Source of the DNA: Tardiphaga sp.
GTDB taxonomy: Bacteria; Pseudomonadota; Alphaproteobacteria; Rhizobiales; Xanthobacteraceae
NCBI GenBank assembly: GCA_014377915.1
Contig: JACMOT010000393.1
Span: 1 to 22,569, forward strand
Direction: 5' to 3'
DNA: 22,569 bases
Of the stretch, positions 1 to 8,494 are shown piece by piece. Each line of letters opens with the position of its first letter. Positions within the stretch are counted from its first letter, which is position 1. The notes below the pieces were generated by a model. The model had not been told where the DNA came from. It worked only from the letters and a program-made list of their open reading frames with translations, and made no database searches. The translations under genes were made by a program, and so were the position numbers.

Positions 1-13
1 AGCTTTGCTGCCC

Positions 14-85
14 CCTCATCCGCCTCCGCTTCGCGGAGGCACCTTCTCCCACCTAGCGAAGCTTCGCTTCGCGCGGGGGAGAAGG
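14..85. repeat. Palindromic repeat, class C (intergenic copy)
   Basis: This compound palindrome lies just past the stop codon of the thiolase gene. One hairpin pairs GCCTCCGC (22-29) with GCGGAGGC (33-40) around a TTC loop. An outer pair joins CCTTCTCCC (42-50) to GGGAGAAGG (77-85) and encloses a run of TTCGCTTCGC. The same building blocks (C-rich arm, 'GCGAAGCTTCGCTTCGC' core, G-rich arm with GGAGA) recur inside the helicase gene at 15454-15526. A related GGGGAGAGG design occurs inside the ligase gene. Its position suggests it could also act as a transcript end or mRNA stabiliser for the thiolase, but there is no T-tract typical of an intrinsic terminator. Confidence 0.75.
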
Positions 86-94
86 AAGAACGCG

Positions 95-1303
95 CTACAC
101 CCGCTCGATGATCGTCGCGGTACCCATGCCGCCGCCGATGCACAGCGTCACCAGCGCGGTCGACTTGCCGGTACGCTCAAGCTCGTCGAGCACGGTGCCC
201 AGGATCATCGCGCCGGTGGCGCCCAGCGGATGGCCGAGCGCGATGGCGCCGCCGCAGACATTGATCTTGTCGTTGTCGATATCGAACGCCTGCATGAAGC
301 GCAGCACCACCGAGGCAAACGCCTCGTTGAGCTCGAACAGATCAATATCCGACAGCTTCATGCCGGAGCGCTCCAGCACCTTCTTGGTGACGTCGACCGG
401 GCCGGTCAGCATCATCGCCGGCTCGGAGCCGATATTGGCAAACGCGCGGATTTTCGCCCGCGGCTTCAGTCCGGCCTTTTCGCCGGCCTCCTTGCTGCCG
501 AGCAGCACCGCGGCGGCGCCATCAACGATGCCCGAGGAATTGCCGGCGTGGTGCACGTAGTTGATGCGCTCGATTTCCGGATGCGACTGGATCGCCACCG
601 CGTCGAAGCCGCCCATCTGCCCCATGGTGACGAAAGACGGCTGCAGCGCGGCCAGCGACTGCATCGTCGTGGTCGGCCGCATGTGCTCGTCCCTGGCGAG
701 GATCGTCAGGCCGTTGATGTCCTTGACCGGCACCACCGATCTGTCGAAGCGGCCCTCGTCCCAGGACTTCGCGGCGCGCTGCTGGCTCTGCACCGCATAG
801 CCATCGACATCATCGCGGGAAAATCCGTATTTGGTCGCGATCAAATCGGCGGAGACGCCCTGCGGCATGAAATAGGCCGGCACCGCGATCGACGGATCGA
901 CCGGCCAGGCGCCGCCGGAAGCGCCAATGCCAACCCGGCTCATGGATTCGGCCCCGCCACCGATGGTCATGGCGTGCTGGCCCGACATCACCTGCGCCGC
1001 GGCGAAGTTCACGGCATCGAGGCCGGAGGCGCAGAAACGGTTGATCTGGATGCCCGGCACGTCATTGCCGTAGCCGGCGGACAAAGCCGCCATACGGGCG
1101 ATATCGCCGCCAGCCTCGCCGACCGGATCGACGCAGCCGAGGATGACGTCGTCGATGGTGCCGGGCTGGATATTGTTGCGCTCTTTCAGAGCCTTCAGCG
1201 GCGCGGTGGCGAGAGCCAGCGCGGTCACTTCATGCAGCGCGCCGTCGGCCTTGCCGCGGCCGCGCGGGGTGCGCACGTGATCGTAGATATAGGCCTCGGG
1301 CAT
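95..1303 (-). CDS. Acetyl-CoA acetyltransferase (thiolase family)
   Basis: The 402-residue product is a full-length thiolase, which cleaves 3-ketoacyl-CoA with CoA (beta-oxidation) or runs the reverse condensation. The active-site cysteine is in RFCASGLDAVN (Cys91). The second catalytic pair is His358 in ALGHPLGATGA and Cys388 in LCIGGGMGTA; all three expected residues are present. The start has a strong ribosome site, GAGGGAGA, about 6 bases upstream. It lies downstream of and on the same strand as the acyl-CoA dehydrogenase, with a 147-bp gap occupied by a palindromic repeat, so the two probably serve the same fatty-acid or aromatic-acid breakdown route. The partner hydratase/3-hydroxyacyl-CoA dehydrogenase is not visible and may lie beyond the left edge. 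Family knowledge does not separate a FadA/FadI-like role from a PhaA-like one here. Confidence 0.93.
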   Translation of the reverse strand: MPEAYIYDHVRTPRGRGKADGALHEVTALALATAPLKALKERNNIQPGTIDDVILGCVDPVGEAGGDIARMAALSAGYGNDVPGIQINRFCASGLDAVNFAAAQVMSGQHAMTIGGGAESMSRVGIGASGGAWPVDPSIAVPAYFMPQGVSADLIATKYGFSRDDVDGYAVQSQQRAAKSWDEGRFDRSVVPVKDINGLTILARDEHMRPTTTMQSLAALQPSFVTMGQMGGFDAVAIQSHPEIERINYVHHAGNSSGIVDGAAAVLLGSKEAGEKAGLKPRAKIRAFANIGSEPAMMLTGPVDVTKKVLERSGMKLSDIDLFELNEAFASVVLRFMQAFDIDNDKINVCGGAIALGHPLGATGAMILGTVLDELERTGKSTALVTLCIGGGMGTATIIERV

Positions 1304-1347
1304 GGGGTCTCCCTCAGTGTGATTGTAGCATGCGAATTTTTTCGGCT

Positions 1348-1433
1348 GTCATTGCGAGGAGCCCTTGCAACGAAGCAATCCAGTCCGCGCTTGTAACTCT
1401 GGATTGCCGCGTCGCTTCGCTCCTCGCAATGAC
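1348..1433. repeat. Palindromic repeat, class A, copy 1
   Basis: This 86-bp imperfect inverted repeat runs from GTCATTGCGAGGAGC (1348-1362) to its near-perfect complement GCTCCTCGCAATGAC (1419-1433). An inner pair is formed by ACGAAGCAATCCAG and CTGGATTGCCGCGT around a short variable loop. It sits between the acyl-CoA dehydrogenase and thiolase genes. Three further copies occur in the window (10215, 15782, 18928), all between genes. Such elements are dispersed, non-coding and probably mobilised in trans; transcribed, this one would fold into a long stem. Confidence 0.9.
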
Positions 1434-1450
1434 CGCGTAGGTGGTTGTCT

Positions 1451-3241
1451 TCAGAACGCTTCCGCCGGCAGTTCCATGGTGGTCGCCGAACCCGACTGGA
1501 TGCGCGCGAGATGGACCGAGGTTTCGGGCAGCATCCGCTCCATGAAGAAGCGGCCGGTGACCAGCTTGGTGGTGAGATAGGGGGTCGCGCCGGAGCCGGC
1601 AATCTTGTCCTGCGCGACCTTTGCCATCTTCGCCCACATATAAGCGAAGCCGACCAGGCCGAACAACTGCATGTAATCGGTGGCGCCGGCGCCGGCATTG
1701 TCGGGTTTCGTCATCGCATTCTGCATCAGCCACATCGTCGCCTGCTGCAGATGGCCGAGCGCGCCCGACAAGGGCGCGACATAGGGCTTCATCGCCTCGT
1801 CATCACCATGCGCCTTGGCGAAGGCGCCGACCTCGCCGAAGAACGCCATCGCCGCACGGCCGCCATCGCGCGGCAGTTTTCGCCCGACCAGATCCAGCGC
1901 CTGGATGCCGTTTGCACCCTCATAGATCATCGCAATGCGAGCATCGCGGACAAACTGCTCCATGCCCCATTCGGCGATATAGCCATGACCGCCGAACAGC
2001 TGCTGCGCCGACACCGCATTGGCAAAGCCGCCATCGGTAAGCACGCCCTTCAACACCGGGGTCATCAGACCGAGATGGTCGTCGGCGTCCTGACGCTCCT
2101 TGGCATCCTCGGAGCGATGCGCGACGTCGCTTTTCAGCGCGGTCCACACCACCATCGCCCGCGCCGCCTCGTTGAAGGCGCGGATGGTCAGCAGCGCGCG
2201 GCGCACATCGGGATGCACGATGATCGGATCGGCGGCCTTGTCCGGCGCCTTCGGCCCGGTCAGCGACCTTCCCTGCAGCCGGTCCTTGGCATAGGCCACG
2301 GCGTTCTGGTAGGCGACTTCGGACTGCGCCAGACCCTGCACGGCGACGCCGAGCCGCGCCTCATTCATCATCACGAACATGCCCTGCATGCCCTTGTTCT
2401 CTTCGCCGATCAGCCAGCCGGTGGCGCTGTCATAGTTCATCACGCAGGTGGCATTGCCGTGGATGCCCATCTTGTGCTCGATCGAACCGCAGGCCACGCC
2501 GTTGCGCGCGCCGAGCGAGCCGTCGGCATTGACCAGGATCTTCGGTACCACGAACAGCGACACGCCCTTGATGCCGGCCGGCGCGCCTTCGATGCGCGCC
2601 AGCACCAGATGGATGATGTTGTCGGCCATGTCGTGCTCGCCGGCCGAGATGAAGATCTTGGTGCCGGAGATGCTGTAGCTGCCGTCGTCCTGCTTGACCG
2701 CCTTGGTGCGCAGCAGGCCGAGATCGGTGCCGCATTGCGGCTCGGTCAGGTTCATGGTGCCGGTCCATTCGCCGGACACCATCTTGGGCAGGAAGATCGC
2801 CTTCTGCTCCGGCCGGCCGTGCACGACCAGCGCGGCTGTGGCGCCCATGGTGAGGCCGCCATACATCGAGAACGCCATGTTGGCGGAGCACTGGAATTCG
2901 GAGACGGTCTGCGACAGCGCTACCGGCAGGCCCTGGCCACCATATTCGGTGGGCGCCGACAGGCCGAGCCAGCCGCCTTCCGTGACCTGTCGGTAGGCCT
3001 CCTTGAACCCCTTCGGCGTGGTGACGCGGCCATCCTCATGGCGCACGCAGCCTTCAAGATCGCCGACGCGGTTCAGCGGCTGCAACACCTGTTCGCTGAG
3101 CTTGGCGGCTTCTTCCAGGATCGCGCCCCGGACATCGGCCGACGCATCGGCAAACCCCGGCAGGTTGTTGTAGCGGTCGAACTGGAACACGTCATCGAGC
3201 AGGAAACCGACATCTTCCAGGGGGGCTTTGTAACTCGGCAT
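1451..3241 (-). CDS. Acyl-CoA dehydrogenase, ~600-residue type
   Basis: The 596-residue FAD enzyme makes the alpha,beta double bond in an acyl-CoA thioester. The family signature MNLTEPQCGTDLG lies at about residues 163-175, followed by ISGTKIFISAGEHD. The likely catalytic base is the glutamate in MIYEGANGIQALDLVGRKL near residue 440. The enzyme is longer than the classic 380-residue type, with an extra C-terminal helical domain (about 470-590). That architecture is shared with DmdC (3-methylmercaptopropionyl-CoA dehydrogenase) and many unassigned alphaproteobacterial paralogues, so the substrate cannot be named. The start is supported by GGGAGAA about 6 bases upstream. The thiolase follows on the same strand. 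The 116 bp upstream hold no recognisable promoter that I would defend. Confidence 0.92.
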   Translation of the reverse strand: MPSYKAPLEDVGFLLDDVFQFDRYNNLPGFADASADVRGAILEEAAKLSEQVLQPLNRVGDLEGCVRHEDGRVTTPKGFKEAYRQVTEGGWLGLSAPTEYGGQGLPVALSQTVSEFQCSANMAFSMYGGLTMGATAALVVHGRPEQKAIFLPKMVSGEWTGTMNLTEPQCGTDLGLLRTKAVKQDDGSYSISGTKIFISAGEHDMADNIIHLVLARIEGAPAGIKGVSLFVVPKILVNADGSLGARNGVACGSIEHKMGIHGNATCVMNYDSATGWLIGEENKGMQGMFVMMNEARLGVAVQGLAQSEVAYQNAVAYAKDRLQGRSLTGPKAPDKAADPIIVHPDVRRALLTIRAFNEAARAMVVWTALKSDVAHRSEDAKERQDADDHLGLMTPVLKGVLTDGGFANAVSAQQLFGGHGYIAEWGMEQFVRDARIAMIYEGANGIQALDLVGRKLPRDGGRAAMAFFGEVGAFAKAHGDDEAMKPYVAPLSGALGHLQQATMWLMQNAMTKPDNAGAGATDYMQLFGLVGFAYMWAKMAKVAQDKIAGSGATPYLTTKLVTGRFFMERMLPETSVHLARIQSGSATTMELPAEAF

Positions 3242-3357
3242 GGCGTTCTCCCGACTGGCTGACAGCCCCAGGCACGGGGCTCATGCAGCACAGTAATCTT
3301 TTTTCAAGGATGGACCTTACCGTTTCCGGAGGCCCGCGATAATTCGTATCAGGACAA

Positions 3358-3774
3358 TTATTGCGACCTTGCGACAGCGGCGTCACCACCCTGCCGCGCC
3401 AGTTGTTCGCCCATCAGCCGATGCAGCAGACTGACCGCCTTGAGCGGCCGCACCATCACCTTGAAATGGGTGATCATACCATCCTCGACAAAGGTGATCA
3501 TGTCGACGCCATTGATCCGGATGCCCTCGACTTCGGTTTCGAATTCCAGCACCGCGCCGTTGGCGCTGCGCCATTCGCCGCGGTAGGCGAAGCCCGGACC
3601 GCCCAGCACCTGCTCGGCGCTCGACAGATATTTGAAAGTGATGTCCCGTCCGCGCTGCGGGGTGTGCACGACGGGGCTCTCGAACACCACATCGGGATGC
3701 AGCAGATCCCGGAGCGCAACATGGTCATGCGAAGCGATACAGGCATACCATCTATCCAGCGAATTCATGGTCAT
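3358..3774 (-). CDS. SnoaL/NTF2-like fold protein
   Basis: This small protein of 138 residues has the NTF2/SnoaL pattern: an N-terminal helix (SLDRWYACIASHDHVALRDLLHPDVVFESPVV), then strands ending in the family-like segment INGVDMITFVEDGMITHFKVMVRPLKA. Members form a cone-shaped pocket and include isomerases, cyclases and many unassigned proteins, so no reaction is claimed. I chose the ATG at 3774 because GGGAGGGG lies 7 bases upstream. A longer frame opening at 3831 starts inside the operator palindrome and lacks such a site. The gene is transcribed divergently from the PadR-type regulator with a shared operator region, so it is the likely regulated target, possibly along with the downstream acyl-CoA dehydrogenase. 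Confidence 0.8.
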   Translation of the reverse strand: MTMNSLDRWYACIASHDHVALRDLLHPDVVFESPVVHTPQRGRDITFKYLSSAEQVLGGPGFAYRGEWRSANGAVLEFETEVEGIRINGVDMITFVEDGMITHFKVMVRPLKAVSLLHRLMGEQLARQGGDAAVARSQ

Positions 3775-3825
3775 CCGACGGCCCCTCCCGCAAAGCCGCA
3801 CGGGGATCACTCCCCGCGCGTTGAT

Positions 3826-3857
3826 ATGCACATTGACGCATATGCGTTATTATGCAT
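3826..3857. promoter_or_regulatory. Candidate PadR operator (32-bp palindrome)
   Basis: The left half ATGCACATTGACGCAT (3826-3841) matches the reverse complement of the right half ATGCGTTATTATGCAT (3842-3857) at 13 of 16 positions, with no spacer. It lies between the divergent SnoaL-like and PadR genes and overlaps the proposed promoter of the regulator. PadR proteins bind dyads of ATGT/ACAT-like half-sites as dimers, so autoregulation plus control of the neighbour is the simplest reading. Binding is inferred, not shown. Confidence 0.65.
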
Positions 3858-3860
3858 AAA
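3833..3860 (+). promoter_or_regulatory. Candidate promoter of the PadR gene
   Basis: TTGACG (3833-3838) is followed, after 16 bases, by CATAAA (3855-3860), a plausible sigma-70 type -35/-10 pair. Both boxes lie in or at the edge of the 32-bp palindrome, so repressor binding would block polymerase. Transcription starting near 3867 fits a translation start at 3891 and excludes the upstream ATG at 3852. The -10 box is weak. Confidence 0.4.
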
Positions 3861-3890
3861 GTCAAGTCTAACCAGATCGAGGTGGGACTC

Positions 3891-4463
3891 ATGGCACTTG
3901 GCGACGCAATCCTCGCATGCCTGACCGAATGTCCGATGACGGGCTACGAGCTCGCCAAGACCTTCGACGCCTCGATCGGCTTCTTCTGGAAGGCCGATCA
4001 CCAGCAGATCTACCGTGAACTGTCGCGACTGCGCGACCGTGGCCACGTCCAGGGCCGCGAGGTGGTGCAATCCGGCAAGCCGAACAAGCTGGTCTACACC
4101 CTGACAGCGGAGGGCCGAGCCGCGCTGCGGCACTGGGCGGCCCGGCCGAGCAGCCCCGCCTCGATGAAGGACGATCTCCTGGTCCGGCTGTACGCACTCG
4201 ACAGCGTCGACATCGGGCCGCTGCGTGACGACCTGATGGCCCGCATGGAGCACCACCGCGACCGCGCCGACCGCTACGATCGGATCCTCAACAAGCGCTT
4301 CCCGCACGGCACCGCTCCGCCCACCGACACCGGCAAGCTGCTGCTGCTGCGGATGGGGCTACGCCACGAACGGATGGTGGCGGACTGGTGTGAGGAAGCA
4401 CTCGAAGCGCTGCCTAACCTGTCCGGCCGTAGCAACGTGGTCGCGATGCCGGACGGCCAGTAG
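3891..4463 (+). CDS. PadR-family transcriptional regulator
   Basis: The 190-residue product starts with the PadR winged-helix domain: ALGDAILACLTECPMTGYELAKTFDASIGFFWKADHQQIYRELSRL, then the wing with VVQSGKPNKLVYTLTAEGRAAL. A C-terminal helical dimerisation region follows (about 95-175), as in PadR/Vir-type members with the PF10400-like tail. I prefer ATG 3891, where GAGGTGG ends about 5 bases upstream. The frame is open back to ATG 3852, but that codon lies in the operator and would sit upstream of the likely transcript start. It probably senses a small, often aromatic or lipophilic, ligand and represses the divergent SnoaL-like gene and itself. The ligand cannot be read from the sequence. 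Confidence 0.88.
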   Translation: MALGDAILACLTECPMTGYELAKTFDASIGFFWKADHQQIYRELSRLRDRGHVQGREVVQSGKPNKLVYTLTAEGRAALRHWAARPSSPASMKDDLLVRLYALDSVDIGPLRDDLMARMEHHRDRADRYDRILNKRFPHGTAPPTDTGKLLLLRMGLRHERMVADWCEEALEALPNLSGRSNVVAMPDGQ

Positions 4464-4694
4464 CCGCCATCGCAACCCATGTGCGCGCTAACGCACGCGA
4501 AGAATTCGGCAATCCGGACCACCGCGCCGATTAACTTCAAGGCTGCGCCGGTTCCTTAACCCGTTATTTACCGTAACACTAAAAAGTCGAATCCAGTGGC
4601 AGACGACCTGCGCGGGATCCGATCTTCTATCGAACGGGACGTGCGGGAAGGTCTGGGGGGTGCAGTTGCGCCAGGCTTTGAACCGGACGGAAGC
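4464..4694. other. Leader region before the PodJ-like gene
   Basis: This 231-bp region is more AT-rich than its neighbours around 4530-4590. It contains TTAA (4556-4559), a 7-base spacer, then TTTA (4567-4570). That is one mismatch from the CtrA consensus TTAA-N7-TTAA used in cell-cycle promoters of alphaproteobacteria. A GTG at 4596 opens the same frame as the downstream gene, but it lacks a ribosome site and I treat that stretch as untranslated. The CtrA assignment is speculative because a 7-of-8 match arises easily by chance. Confidence 0.25.
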
Positions 4695-7600
4695 ATGAAT
4701 TCGCGCGTATCGTGGAGTGTAGAGGGGATCGAGCCATCGGTCCGCGAGCGGGCGGAAGCCGCTGCGCGCCGCGCCGGCATGTCGCTGGGCGACTGGCTGA
4801 ACTCCACGATCGGCGAGACCGCCTCCAATTTCAGTTCTCCCAATGCGCGGCCCCGTCATGACCCGTTCCAGCCCGCGCCGCGGCCATCGCTGCCGCCGCG
4901 CGACGTCGCCGACGTCGCCGAAATCCATCAGCGGCTGGACGCCATTACCCGCCAGATCGACCAGTTTTCGCGGCCCGCACTGCGCGGCGAACCCGGCGTT
5001 GCCCGACAGTTGAGCGAGGCGATCTCGCCCCTCGACGCCCGGCTTTCACAGATCAGCGAACCCGCGCGCTACGCGCCGCCGATGCCGGAATTCGCGCACA
5101 ACGCCGACATGGTCGAGCGCGCCGCCGCGCAGGTCTACAGCGCGCATGCGCCGATCGATCCGTTCTCGCTCGACTTCGCCATCGCGGAGATCGCCGCGCG
5201 CCAGGGCGAACTGGACGGCGTGCCGCGGATGTCCCCGCGCCAGGCGCCACCGATCGCACCTGTGGCCTATGCGCCGCCCGCTCCGGCCCCTGAACCGCTG
5301 CCGCCCGCGCCCGACATCTCCGGGCTGGAACGCCAGCTGTTGCAGATCACCACCAAGATCGACGAACTGCAGCGCCCCGACACCGGCATCGAGGAATCGA
5401 TCGCGGCCTTCCGGGTCGAACTCGCCGATATCCGCAACGTCATCACCGAGGCGATGCCGCGCCGCGCCATCGAGTCGGTCGAGACCGAAATCCAGTCGCT
5501 GAGCCGCCGCATCGAGGAGAGCCGCGACAACGGCATCGATGCGCAGGCGCTGGCTGGCGTCGAGCGCGCGCTTGGCGAGATCCGCGAAACCCTGCTGACG
5601 CTCACGCCCGCCGAGCAGCTCGCCGGCTTCGATGATGCGATCCGCAATCTGGGCGGCAAGATCGACCTGATCCTGCGCTCCAGCGACGATCCCGTGACCA
5701 GGCAGCAGCTCGAGGGCGCGATCGGCGCGCTGCGGACCATCGTTTCGAATGTGGCCTCCAACGAGGCGCTCGGACGCCTTAGCGACGACCTGCATTCGCT
5801 GTCTTCGAAGGTCGACCAATTGGCGCGGCCCGATTACGGCGATTCCTTCGCCGCGCTCGAGCAGCGCATCGCGGTGCTGACCAGCACGCTGGAAAATCGC
5901 GAGCGGCCGGAAGCGCCACCGAGTTCCGATCACCTCGAAGTGGCGCTGCAGGCGCTGTCGAGCCGGCTCGACCACCTGCCGGTCGGCAATGACAGCTCAT
6001 CGGCCTTTGCCCATCTCGAACAGCGGGTGACCTACCTGCTGGAGCGGATCGAGACCGTCACCGATCCCGGTGCTAAAAATCTCGGCCGGGTCGAGGACGG
6101 GCTGCAGGACGTGCTGCGCCATCTCGAGCGGCAGCAGGCGACCATCGTCGCGCTGGCGGAGAGCCGCAACACCGCGCCGGTGATGGACCCCGTTCTGGTC
6201 GATACCATCAAGCGCGAACTATCCGACTTCCGCTTCAGCCAGTCGGAAACCGACCGCCATACCCAGGACTCCCTCGAAGTCGTGCACAGCACGCTTGGCC
6301 ATGTGGTCGATCGGCTGGCGATCATCGAAGGCGATTTGCGCTCCGCGCGCACCGTGCCGATGGCACCGCCCAGCGCTGTCCCTGCGCCCGCGCCGGCGCC
6401 CATTCCGGCGGTGATCACTGCCCCCATCGTGGCTCCGGCCGCGGCTCCTGTTGTGGCCCCGACGGCCTTGGCGGCCGAGGCCGCCAAGCCAGTTGCGCCG
6501 GCCGCCCCGCCCGTCATTGCCGTGCCCTCGACGCCCGCCACAAAGGCTGCCGCCTCCGCCGCCGCGACGCCACCGGCACGCCCGCAATTGCAGAATCCGG
6601 TGCTGCCGAACACGCTGCTCAACGCCCTGAAGACGCAGTCGGCACCATCCGCCATCGAAGTCCGTGCGCCACAGGTGCATTTCGACGCCGCGCCGCGCGA
6701 ATTCGCGGCCACTGCGATCTCGCACGAGCCCGCGCCAGCCTTCACCATGCCGAAGGCGATCAGCGATATTCTGGCACCTCCCTCCGGCGCGGCAACGCCG
6801 GTTGCTGCCGCGGCCGAGCGTTCGTCGCGCCCGGCCGTCAATTCGGAACTGCCGCCCGATCATCCGCTCGAGCCCGGCACCCGGCCGCAGCCACGTACCG
6901 GCTCGCCGTCGGAGCGCATTGCCGCCTCCGAGGATGCGATCAGCGAACTGTCCCCAGCCCATGCTGAACCGGTGGCAGCTTCGAGCTTCATCGCAGCGGC
7001 GCGCCGCGCCGCGCAGGCCGCCGCCGCCGGGACCCCGGCCGCGGCCAAATCCAAGGCCAAGACGGCCGCGTCCGCCGGCGACAAGGGCGGCTCGACCATC
7101 ACCTCGAAGATCCGCGCGCTGCTGGTCGGCGCCAGCGTAGTGGTGATCGTGCTCGGCTCGTTCAAGATGGCGATGACGCTGCTCGACAGCGGCGCGCCAG
7201 CCCCGGTCGCCGATAACGTCCGCGAAAGTCTGCCACTGGCGCCGCCGGAGCCGGCCGAGACGCAACCCCGCCCCGTCGTCCCGGCCCCGGTTGGCCCATC
7301 GATGACCTCGCCAACCCCGATCGGCCGGCAGTCGCTGGCCGCGCCCGTCCCGTTTGTCGCGGAAACCGCGAAGCCGGTCGTCACCCCCCCGCCGGCGACG
7401 GCGAGCTATGCCTCGACCGCCGACGCCGACGTCACCGGCAGCATCGCCGCGCCGCTGTCCGCCAGCGCTGCGCCGGTACTGCCCGCCAGCAACCGCAAGC
7501 TGGCGCTGGTATCGATTCCCGCTTCCGAGCGGCTGCCCGAGGCCATCGGCGGCGCGACGCTGCGCAGCGCCGCGCTGCGCGGCGACGCCTCGGCCGCGTT

Positions 7601-8216
7601 CGAAATCGGCGTTCGCTACGCCGAGGGCAAGGGCGTCGCCGTAAATTACGACGAGGCCGCCAAATGGTATGACCGCGCCTCGCTGGCCGGCGTCGTGCCA
7701 GCGATGTTCCGACTTGGCACGCTGTATGAAAAGGGCCTCAGCGTGAAAAAGGACCTCGACGTCGCCCGCCGCTATTACGTGCTGGCCGCCGAGCGCGGCA
7801 ATGCCAAGGCGATGCATAACCTGGCCGTGCTCGACGCCGATGGCGGCAGTAAAGGCGCCAACTACAAGAGCGCGTCGCTCTGGTTCCGAAAGGCCGCCGA
7901 GCGCGGCGTCGCCGACAGCCAGTTCAATCTGGGCATCCTCTATGCCCGCGGCATCGGCGTCGAACAGAACCTCGCCGAGTCCTTCAAGTGGTTCAGCCTC
8001 GCCGCCGCCCAGGGCGACAGCGACGCCAGCCGCAAGCGCGACGACATCGCCAAGCGGCTCGACCCGCAGTCGCTGGCCGCCGCCAGGCTGGCGCTGCAGA
8101 ACTTCACCCCCGAAGGCCAACCCGACGACGCCATCAACGTCGCAGCGCCGACCGGCGGCTGGGACGGCCCGCAGGCGCTGGCCAAGCCGGTTGCCGCCAA
8201 GCGCGCGGCGAAATAG
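4695..8216 (+). CDS. PodJ-like polarity/localisation factor with Sel1 repeats
   Basis: The predicted 1173-residue protein has four parts. Residues 5-39 (SWSVEGIEPSVRERAEAAARRAGMSLGDWLN) match the short N-terminal motif of alphaproteobacterial PodJ-like/peptidoglycan-associated polarity proteins. Residues about 70-545 are helical, with recurring units ending in 'KIDELQRPD', 'KVDQLARPD', 'RQIDQFSRP' and 'SRLDHLP', probably coiled coil. Residues about 555-795 are a Pro/Ala-rich linker. A single membrane span (ALLVGASVVVIVLGSFKMAMTLL) lies near 807-829, followed by a Pro-rich periplasmic stretch and four or more Sel1-like repeats (about 956-1115) such as AAFEIGVRYAEGKGV. The cytoplasmic half would scaffold polar proteins and the periplasmic Sel1 part would bind envelope partners. 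ATG 4695 has GGACGGAAG upstream; a GTG at 4596 would add 33 residues. Confidence 0.8.
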   Translation: MNSRVSWSVEGIEPSVRERAEAAARRAGMSLGDWLNSTIGETASNFSSPNARPRHDPFQPAPRPSLPPRDVADVAEIHQRLDAITRQIDQFSRPALRGEPGVARQLSEAISPLDARLSQISEPARYAPPMPEFAHNADMVERAAAQVYSAHAPIDPFSLDFAIAEIAARQGELDGVPRMSPRQAPPIAPVAYAPPAPAPEPLPPAPDISGLERQLLQITTKIDELQRPDTGIEESIAAFRVELADIRNVITEAMPRRAIESVETEIQSLSRRIEESRDNGIDAQALAGVERALGEIRETLLTLTPAEQLAGFDDAIRNLGGKIDLILRSSDDPVTRQQLEGAIGALRTIVSNVASNEALGRLSDDLHSLSSKVDQLARPDYGDSFAALEQRIAVLTSTLENRERPEAPPSSDHLEVALQALSSRLDHLPVGNDSSSAFAHLEQRVTYLLERIETVTDPGAKNLGRVEDGLQDVLRHLERQQATIVALAESRNTAPVMDPVLVDTIKRELSDFRFSQSETDRHTQDSLEVVHSTLGHVVDRLAIIEGDLRSARTVPMAPPSAVPAPAPAPIPAVITAPIVAPAAAPVVAPTALAAEAAKPVAPAAPPVIAVPSTPATKAAASAAATPPARPQLQNPVLPNTLLNALKTQSAPSAIEVRAPQVHFDAAPREFAATAISHEPAPAFTMPKAISDILAPPSGAATPVAAAAERSSRPAVNSELPPDHPLEPGTRPQPRTGSPSERIAASEDAISELSPAHAEPVAASSFIAAARRAAQAAAAGTPAAAKSKAKTAASAGDKGGSTITSKIRALLVGASVVVIVLGSFKMAMTLLDSGAPAPVADNVRESLPLAPPEPAETQPRPVVPAPVGPSMTSPTPIGRQSLAAPVPFVAETAKPVVTPPPATASYASTADADVTGSIAAPLSASAAPVLPASNRKLALVSIPASERLPEAIGGATLRSAALRGDASAAFEIGVRYAEGKGVAVNYDEAAKWYDRASLAGVVPAMFRLGTLYEKGLSVKKDLDVARRYYVLAAERGNAKAMHNLAVLDADGGSKGANYKSASLWFRKAAERGVADSQFNLGILYARGIGVEQNLAESFKWFSLAAAQGDSDASRKRDDIAKRLDPQSLAAARLALQNFTPEGQPDDAINVAAPTGGWDGPQALAKPVAAKRAAK

Positions 8217-8219
8217 GCT

Positions 8220-8343
8220 TTGTCATTCCGGGGCCAGCGCGGCGGCGGCCGCGCGTGAAGCCGGAATTCAGAGGGCGCGGAACAGCGCGAATTTCCGAGT
8301 CTGCGCCATCCGGCTGTGCCGTTTATCGCATCCCGGAACGACA
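8220..8343. repeat. Palindromic repeat, class D
   Basis: The ends TGTCATTCCGGGG (8220-8232) and TCCCGGAACGACA (8331-8343) are inverted complements with two mismatches. They enclose about 100 bp that looks non-coding. The element follows the stop of the PodJ-like gene directly. Only one copy is seen in the window. The remaining 8344-8494 forms the leader of the permease gene and shows no convincing promoter. Confidence 0.65.
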
Positions 8344-8494
8344 GAACGGAGAAATCCCGTCTTTGCCGGTTTCTTTAATCCCTTCAACGACCGTTTTCGT
8401 TTAAGAGGGGGCGCGGCGCGCGTCCCGCGTCGCCTCCAGAACCATGCCGTGAGCGGTTTCGGCCTCCTCAGGGCCCATCCCGAAGCGAACGCGC

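Noticed and set aside
5..1396. 463-codon plus-strand frame over the thiolase gene
   Set aside because: It is antisense to a complete thiolase with all catalytic residues, and it runs through two palindromic repeats.
1348..1433. CRISPR array or insertion sequence
   Set aside because: Copies are single, kilobases apart, palindromic throughout and without spacers or a transposase gene.
1445..3262. 605-codon open frame on the plus strand opposite the acyl-CoA dehydrogenase
   Set aside because: It mirrors the real gene in GC-rich DNA, is rich in His, Arg and Ala without family motifs, while the minus-strand frame carries a clear enzyme signature.
3852..3890. N-terminal extension of the PadR protein from ATG 3852
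   Set aside because: The ATG lies within the operator palindrome and the likely promoter; a good ribosome site precedes ATG 3891, where family homology begins.
6219..8120. 633-codon minus-strand frame opposite the PodJ-like gene
   Set aside because: Its composition (Gly/Arg/His-rich, low complexity) is that of an antisense shadow; the plus strand encodes recognisable Sel1 repeats and a membrane span.
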